From positions 1 through 8,429 of the forward strand of contig CAYZDF010000094.1 of assembly GCA_964477085.1 (NCBI GenBank): a stretch of 8,429 nucleotides of DNA. The letters run 5' to 3'. Within the stretch, counting starts at the first letter, position 1. The number at the start of each line of letters is the position of its first letter. Positions 5,969 to 8,429 of this stretch are shown here, piece by piece. The notes under the pieces were generated by a model. That model had not been told where the DNA came from and ran no database searches. It was given only the letters and a program-made list of their open reading frames with translations. The DNA comes from Dichloromethanomonas sp964477085. GTDB lineage: Bacteria > Bacillota > Desulfitobacteriia > Desulfitobacteriales > Syntrophobotulaceae. A program made the position numbers and the translations under genes.

Positions 5969-6337
5969 TTGAGAGATTATAAAATGAACATACAACGTGG
6001 GGATATTTTCTATGCCGATTTAAGTCCCGTTGTGGGCTCCGAACAGGGCGGAATCCGTCCGGTACTTATTTTGCAAAACAATGTCGGAAATCGTCACAGC
6101 CCTACGGTCATTGTCTGTGCGATTACCGGCAGAACCGAGAAAAACAATATTCCTACTCATGTTCGCATCGGCACTGCCTGCGGCTGCTCCAAAGAGTCTT
6201 TTGCTCTTTTAGAGCAGATACGCACCATTGACCGCATGCGCCTTAGAGAAAAGATTGGCACTCTTTCCGGTCATGAAATGAAAAAAATCAATCAGGCACT
6301 TTCCATCAGCGTTGGGCTTGACCCGGCGTTTTTTTAA
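5969..6337 (+). CDS. MazF/PemK family endoribonuclease toxin
   Basis: The protein has 122 residues and closely resembles Bacillus subtilis MazF (EndoA). It has NIQRGDIFYADLSPVVGSEQ at 7-26, GGIRPVL with the catalytic Arg at 30, NRHSPTVIV, AITGR with the catalytic Thr at 53, and LLEQIRTID at 80-88. Both residues matching R25 and T48 of B. subtilis MazF are present, so an active sequence-specific mRNA nuclease is expected. The start is TTG at 5969: AAAGGAGG lies 9 nt before it, whereas the ATG five codons later is too far away. No MazE-like gene precedes it, which is unusual for the family but common for ICE copies next to xis. The TAA overlaps an ATG by one base (6337). It is flanked by a terminator upstream and one across its own 3' end. 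Possible roles are element maintenance or regulation. Confidence 0.88.
   Translation: MRDYKMNIQRGDIFYADLSPVVGSEQGGIRPVLILQNNVGNRHSPTVIVCAITGRTEKNNIPTHVRIGTACGCSKESFALLEQIRTIDRMRLREKIGTLSGHEMKKINQALSISVGLDPAFF
6309..6335 (+). terminator. Terminator overlapping the 3' end of mazF
   Basis: GCGTTGGG (6309-6316) pairs with CCCGGCGT (6322-6329), 8 bp including three G-U pairs, around a CTTGA loop, and is followed by TTTTTT up to the mazF stop codon. The stem codes for the last residues of MazF. The G-U pairs make it weak, so it may only reduce read-through into xis. Confidence 0.4.
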
Positions 6338-6354
6338 TGAAAGGGGATGTCATG

Positions 6355-6573
6355 ATGAACGACAAAATCAAAATTTTTGAAAAGTACCCCGATGTAGTCG
6401 AGGTCAATCAATTAAGAGAAATGCTTGGCGGCATCAGCCGTAAACTGGCCTACAAACTGCTTGCGGAAAAGGAAATACATAGCGTTCGCGTTGGACGAAC
6501 CTATAAGATTCCAAAGGCATGTGTTATTGAATATCTGCTGGGTGAAGAAATGTGCCATATCAAGCTTGGCTGA
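6355..6573 (+). CDS. xis: Excisionase-like helix-turn-helix protein
   Basis: The protein has 72 residues from ATG at 6355. AAGGGG ends 8 nt before it; the ATG at 6352 is also possible, and the ATG at 6337 overlapping the mazF stop has no binding site. The protein reads VVEVNQLREMLGGISRKLAYKLL, then a turn, VRVGRTYKIPKACVIEYL, the MerR-like winged-helix pattern of the excisionase family. Its length matches Tn916 Xis (67 residues). Excisionases bend DNA beside the att site and direct the integrase toward excision. Position just before the integrase gene, and transcription in line with mazF, support the role. It could also be a simple HTH regulator of the int promoter. Confidence 0.75.
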   Translation: MNDKIKIFEKYPDVVEVNQLREMLGGISRKLAYKLLAEKEIHSVRVGRTYKIPKACVIEYLLGEEMCHIKLG

Positions 6574-6586
6574 TATGGATTTTTTT
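6555..6586 (+). terminator. Terminator overlapping the xis stop codon
   Basis: CCATATCA (6555-6562) and TGATATGG (6571-6578) form a perfect 8-bp stem with an 8-nt loop, followed by A and seven T. The TGA stop is part of the right arm. The strong structure would separate xis from int, so the integrase probably has its own promoter; a perfect TTGACA at 6593-6598 lies just after, though no good -10 is seen at 16-18 bp. Confidence 0.8.
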
Positions 6587-6721
6587 CTATCATTGACAAT
6601 AAGGCGTAGAAAAATCATGTGGATGATTTCCGCATAAAGCAATAGCTATCTTAAGCTTTCTGTGGTATTGTGGTGCTGTCAATGGTAGGCAAATACGCTG
6701 TTATTTCGAAGGAGGATAGCA

Positions 6722-7969
6722 ATGATAACAGGATGCCTACAGCAAAAAAATAATACTTATTACGCTGTCCTTTATACAAAAGTGGACGGCAAAAGAAAGA
6801 CAAAGTGGATTCCCACCGGATTGCCGGTAGAGGGAACCAGCGAAAGAAAAGCCAAAAAAGCCTTTGACCAAATCCGTTTGGAATATGAACGGGAGCAGGA
6901 GGAAAAGGAGCGTCGGGCGGCAGAAGAACGAGCCCGAGAATTGATCGAGGAGAAAAGGAACCCGCAGGCGGATGTTCCCTTTATGGATTACCTTCAAAAA
7001 TGGCTTATTCAGGCAAAACCCACCATATCCAAGACCACGTTTAAAGGCTACCGCACCATGCTGGACGGCCGAATCAGCCGGTACTTTAAAGAACTGAACA
7101 TCACCTTAGCGGAAGTTACGCCGCAGCATATTCAGGATTTTCATCAATCCATTTTTGATGAAGGGTATACGGCAAATACGGTAATTCACTATCATGCGGT
7201 GCTTCGCAGGGCGCTGCAGAACGCTGTGAAAAAGGGAATTATCAGCAGTAATCCTGCTGACAGGGTGGACAGGCCGAAAAAGAATGTGTATCAGGCACAG
7301 TTTTATTCGGCGGAGGAAATGATGGCTCTCTTCGATGCGGTAGAGGACGATCCCTTGGAAGTCTGCGTAAAACTGGCCGCTTACTATGGTCTGCGGAGAA
7401 GTGAAGTGCTTGGTCTGAAATGGGATGCGATCAACCTGGAACAAAAGACCATCTCCATCAAGCACAAGGTCATTGAGGACACAGTCGATGGCAAAGCAGT
7501 GGCTGTCGGCGAGGATGTGCTCAAAACAAAATCCAGCTTCCGCACCCTTCCGCTGCTGCCATCCGTTGAAAAAATTCTGTGGGCGGAAAAAGAGAAGCAG
7601 GAAATGTACCGCAGAATGTTCAAGCGTTCTTACTGCCGGGACTATCTGGATTATATCTGCGTCGACCAAACCGGAAAGCTGATGCGTCCCAACTATGTAA
7701 CGGAGCATTTTAGCTGGATACTCGAAAAAAACAACCTGAAGAAAATCAGGTTCCACGATTTAAGGCATTCATGCGCCAGCTTACTGCTCGCAAACGGGAT
7801 ATCCATGAAGCAAATCCAGATATGGCTTGGGCACAGCACGTTCTCGACCACGGCGGATATTTACTCGCATCTTGACTTCCATGCGCAGATCGAATCCGGG
7901 CTTGTCATGGATGGCATGTTTGAAAAATCCAAGCGGGAAGAACCTATTGCACTTGAAATGGCGGAATAA
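6722..7969 (+). CDS. int: Tyrosine recombinase integrase of the ICE
   Basis: The protein has 415 residues, a length usual for Tn916-type integrases. Residues 1-55 form an arm-binding domain (AP2-like, with YYAVLYTKVDGKRKTKWIPT). A charged, probably coiled linker covers about 55-85. A SAM-like core-binding domain spans about 86-185 (VPFMDYLQKWL, VTPQHIQDF, NTVIHYHAVLRRALQNAV). The catalytic domain follows, with all expected residues: R225 (GLRRSE), K268 (LKTKSS), H345 and R348 (HDLRH), H371 (LGH) and the nucleophile Y381 (ADIYSHL). ATG at 6722 follows AAGGAGG by 6 nt. It catalyses integration into and excision from the tRNA-Ser site to its right. It is separated from xis by a terminator and 135 bp. 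Nothing appears truncated. Confidence 0.95.
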   Translation: MITGCLQQKNNTYYAVLYTKVDGKRKTKWIPTGLPVEGTSERKAKKAFDQIRLEYEREQEEKERRAAEERARELIEEKRNPQADVPFMDYLQKWLIQAKPTISKTTFKGYRTMLDGRISRYFKELNITLAEVTPQHIQDFHQSIFDEGYTANTVIHYHAVLRRALQNAVKKGIISSNPADRVDRPKKNVYQAQFYSAEEMMALFDAVEDDPLEVCVKLAAYYGLRRSEVLGLKWDAINLEQKTISIKHKVIEDTVDGKAVAVGEDVLKTKSSFRTLPLLPSVEKILWAEKEKQEMYRRMFKRSYCRDYLDYICVDQTGKLMRPNYVTEHFSWILEKNNLKKIRFHDLRHSCASLLLANGISMKQIQIWLGHSTFSTTADIYSHLDFHAQIESGLVMDGMFEKSKREEPIALEMAE

Positions 7970-7999
7970 TTTTCTACGGACTGCTGAGTCGGAACACGG

Positions 8000-8026
8000 A
8001 AAAGCCTTGTAAAACAAGGACTTTTC
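8000..8026 (+). terminator. Terminator of the integrase gene
   Basis: AAAAG-CCTTGT (8000-8010) pairs with ACAAGG-A-CTTTT (8014-8025), 11 bp with one bulged A and an AAA loop. The run of T is part of the stem, which makes it possibly bidirectional. It lies 30 bp after the int stop. Confidence 0.65.
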
Positions 8027-8051
8027 AAGCATCCGTTTTCTACAAAAGCAG

Positions 8052-8074
8052 AAAAAATGCCCTCGAAAGAGGGC
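8052..8074 (-). terminator. Second terminator of the tRNA-Ser unit (minus strand)
   Basis: GCCCTC-GAAA-GAGGGC (8059-8074) is a perfect 6-bp stem. On the minus strand it is followed by ATTTTTTC, the pattern of an intrinsic terminator facing the integrase gene. It would stop tRNA transcription from running antisense into int. Confidence 0.65.
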
Positions 8075-8087
8075 GTAGAAAAGAACC

Positions 8088-8131
8088 AAAAAAGGAAGAG
8101 CCTGCTGCGGGCATTGACCGTAAACAGGCTC
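8088..8131 (-). terminator. First terminator of the tRNA-Ser unit (minus strand)
   Basis: On the minus strand GAGCCTG (8131 to 8125) pairs with CAGGCTC (8104 to 8098), 7 bp with a 20-nt loop, followed by TTCCTTTTTT. It begins one base after the encoded CCA. The large loop makes it weaker than the one at 8052-8074. Confidence 0.55.
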
Positions 8132-8132
8132 A

Positions 8133-8223
8133 TGGCGGAGGCGGTGAGATTCGAACTCACGTGCCGATTGCTCGACAACCTGATTTCGAGTCAGGCTCGT
8201 TATGACCACTTCGATACGCCTCC
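8133..8223 (-). tRNA. tRNA-Ser(CGA), complete, carried next to the integrase
   Basis: The cloverleaf is complete. The acceptor GGAGGCG pairs with CGCCTCC and is followed by discriminator G and an encoded CCA. The D stem is TCG/CGA, the anticodon stem CCTGA/TCAGG with loop CTCGAAA (anticodon CGA, codon UCG), and the T arm GTGAG-TTCGAAT-CTCAC. The long variable arm TGTCGA-GCAA-TCGGCA confirms a class II serine tRNA. It has its own promoter on the right and terminators on the left, so it is a separate unit. The acceptor and D arm differ from the broken tRNA-Ser at 8374-8413, so this is not the host gene repaired. Inferred role: it supplies tRNA-Ser(CGA) lost when the element enters the host gene. 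Confidence 0.93.
8182..8191. repeat. Copy 1 of the 10-bp att-core-like repeat, inside the intact tRNA-Ser
   Basis: GATTTCGAGT covers the anticodon loop and neighbouring stem bases of the intact tRNA. An identical copy is at 8374-8383; the bases on either side differ, so the identity is exactly 10 bp. As both genes are tRNA-Ser(CGA), part of the match is required by the anticodon. It could be an attachment site for other elements, or a former one. Confidence 0.6.
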
Positions 8224-8233
8224 ATATTTTATT

Positions 8234-8263
8234 TTAATACACACAGCCTTTCGTAGAAGTCAA
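8234..8263 (-). promoter_or_regulatory. Promoter of the tRNA-Ser(CGA) gene
   Basis: On the minus strand TTGACT (8258-8263) is followed by an 18-bp spacer and TATTAA (8234-8239). The expected start near 8227 is a few bases before the tRNA 5' end at 8223. Its -35 box overlaps the GTAGAAGT repeat at 8253-8260, so integrase binding could compete with RNA polymerase. Confidence 0.5.
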
Positions 8264-8290
8264 GGCAAAGTGTAGAAAAACCGTAGAAAT
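8253..8290. repeat. GTAGAAA-type repeats, candidate integrase arm sites
   Basis: GTAGAAGT (8253-8260), GTAGAAAAA (8272-8280) and GTAGAAAT (8283-8290) lie in direct orientation; the last two are 11 bp apart, one helical turn. More copies are at 6606-6614 and 8075-8082, and inverted copies (TTTTCTAC) at 7970-7977 and 8036-8043. The cluster is 84-121 bp from the putative element end, a distance typical of the arm sites of Tn916-like integrases. The repeats are seen; integrase binding is inferred. Confidence 0.45.
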
Positions 8291-8304
8291 CGGTAAAAAG
8301 CTAA

Positions 8305-8357
8305 ATTTTCAAAATCCCGCAAACCCGCAGAAACTCAAGGGTTTCCCGCATTTTCAA
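8305..8357. repeat. Short direct and inverted repeats near the element end
   Basis: CCCGCA occurs three times (8316-8321, 8324-8329, 8345-8350), TTTTCAA twice (8306-8312 and 8351-8357), and AAACCC/GGGTTT forms an inverted pair across 8321-8344. The cluster lies 17-70 bp from the att core. Such repeats may bind Xis or host factors, but no evidence assigns them. The stretch has no gene. Confidence 0.35.
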
Positions 8358-8373
8358 GGCAACTGACCGAGTG

Positions 8374-8383
8374 GATTTCGAGT
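8374..8383. other. Probable attachment core at the element/chromosome junction
   Basis: GATTTCGAGT is the last sequence shared with the carried tRNA; to its right the DNA reads as an authentic tRNA-Ser 5' half and to its left it does not continue the tRNA. That is the picture expected when a tyrosine integrase recombines in the anticodon loop. CGAGTG is repeated directly at 8368-8373 and 8379-8384, possibly core-type binding sites. Confidence 0.65.
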
Positions 8384-8413
8384 GCGACCCCTTCACCACT
8401 TGGGTACTCCTCC
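8374..8413 (-). pseudogene. 5' half of the host tRNA-Ser(CGA), interrupted by the element
   Basis: On the minus strand the sequence reads GGAGGAG (acceptor), TA, CCCAAGTGGTGAAGGGG (D arm), TCGCA (anticodon stem), CTCGAAA (anticodon loop, CGA) and T. The expected 3' strand TGCGA is missing; TCCAC follows instead, and no variable or T arm is found to the left. The gene is therefore cut just after the anticodon loop. The 3' half should lie at the far end of the element. The 16 bp beyond (8414-8429) are host DNA and contain an AT-rich -10-like sequence on the minus strand. Confidence 0.75.
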
Positions 8414-8429
8414 AGATATTATTAACTTG

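Larger units (their letters stand above)
1..8383. mobile_element. Integrase-proximal end of an integrative and conjugative element (left side outside the window)
   Basis: Seen: a Tn916 Orf7-like sigma factor, MazF, an excisionase-like protein and a tyrosine integrase lie in that order on the plus strand, and the integrase points to a short tRNA-derived repeat (GATTTCGAGT) beyond which only the 5' half of a tRNA-Ser remains. Known: this gene order marks the end of Tn916/Tn1549-type conjugative elements in Firmicutes, and tyrosine integrases commonly use tRNA genes as targets. Inferred: the element's right end is at 8374-8383 and the minus-strand cargo at 1-4303 lies inside it. No conjugation genes are in view, so ICE rather than a non-conjugative island is an inference from the backbone genes. 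The other end is not seen. Confidence 0.7.

Noticed and set aside
6593..6621. Integrase promoter starting with TTGACA at 6593
   Set aside because: The -35 is perfect but no hexamer 16-18 bp downstream resembles TATAAT, so it is mentioned but not annotated.
7106..7756. 216-residue frame antisense to the integrase gene
   Set aside because: It is a shadow of the catalytically complete integrase; long antisense frames are common in such genes.
7781..8209. 142-residue minus-strand frame spanning the int end and the tRNA
   Set aside because: It crosses an intact tRNA gene and two terminators, and no binding site precedes it.
8305..8357. CRISPR-like or iteron array from the CCCGCA and TTTTCAA repeats
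   Set aside because: The repeats are only 6-7 bp, few and unevenly spaced, with no cas or replication gene nearby.

Overview
The window looks like the integrase-proximal end of an integrative and conjugative element (ICE) of the broad Tn916/Tn1549 type in a low-to-mid GC Firmicute, probably a gut clostridium. The reasons are strong AAGGAGG-type ribosome binding sites, a MazF very close to that of Bacillus subtilis, a Tn916 Orf7-like sigma factor, and the order sigma factor, MazF, excisionase, tyrosine integrase, att site. The element appears to end inside a chromosomal serine tRNA gene at about 8374-8383, leaving roughly 46 bp of host flank at the right edge.

Left part (1-4303, minus strand): a cargo operon. 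A short XRE/HTH_26 regulator is followed by a 479-aa protein with an HNH-like zinc knuckle and an ABC-three-component (ABC-3C) C-terminal domain, then a small middle component, then a DUF2326-type SMC/Rad50-like ATPase, then the start of a type III-style adenine DNA methyltransferase that runs off the left edge. Overlaps of 23 and 26 bp and a 13-bp gap suggest one transcript. A good sigma-A promoter (TTGATA-17-TAAAAT), with a perfect palindrome over its -35 box, precedes the regulator. The arrangement suggests a self-regulated conflict or defence cassette in which methylation is tied to an ABC-3C effector.

Middle part (4440-6586, plus strand): ICE control region. It holds a terminator, a 52-aa ICE-type protein, an attenuator-like RNA with mutually exclusive helices over a 21-codon leader ORF, the sigma-like regulator, a terminator, about 460 bp of hairpin-rich noncoding DNA ending in a terminator, a MazF/PemK toxin started at TTG without an adjacent antitoxin gene, and a small excisionase. 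Terminators overlap the 3' ends of mazF and xis.

Right part (6722-8429): a complete tyrosine integrase with all catalytic residues, its terminator, and then, on the minus strand, a complete class II tRNA-Ser(CGA) with its own promoter, encoded CCA and terminators. About 150 bp further right lies the 5' half of a different tRNA-Ser(CGA), cut at the anticodon loop. Both share the 10-bp sequence GATTTCGAGT. The simplest reading is that the element disrupts the host tRNA-Ser(CGA) and brings a complete replacement. GTAGAAA-type repeats around this region are candidate integrase arm sites.
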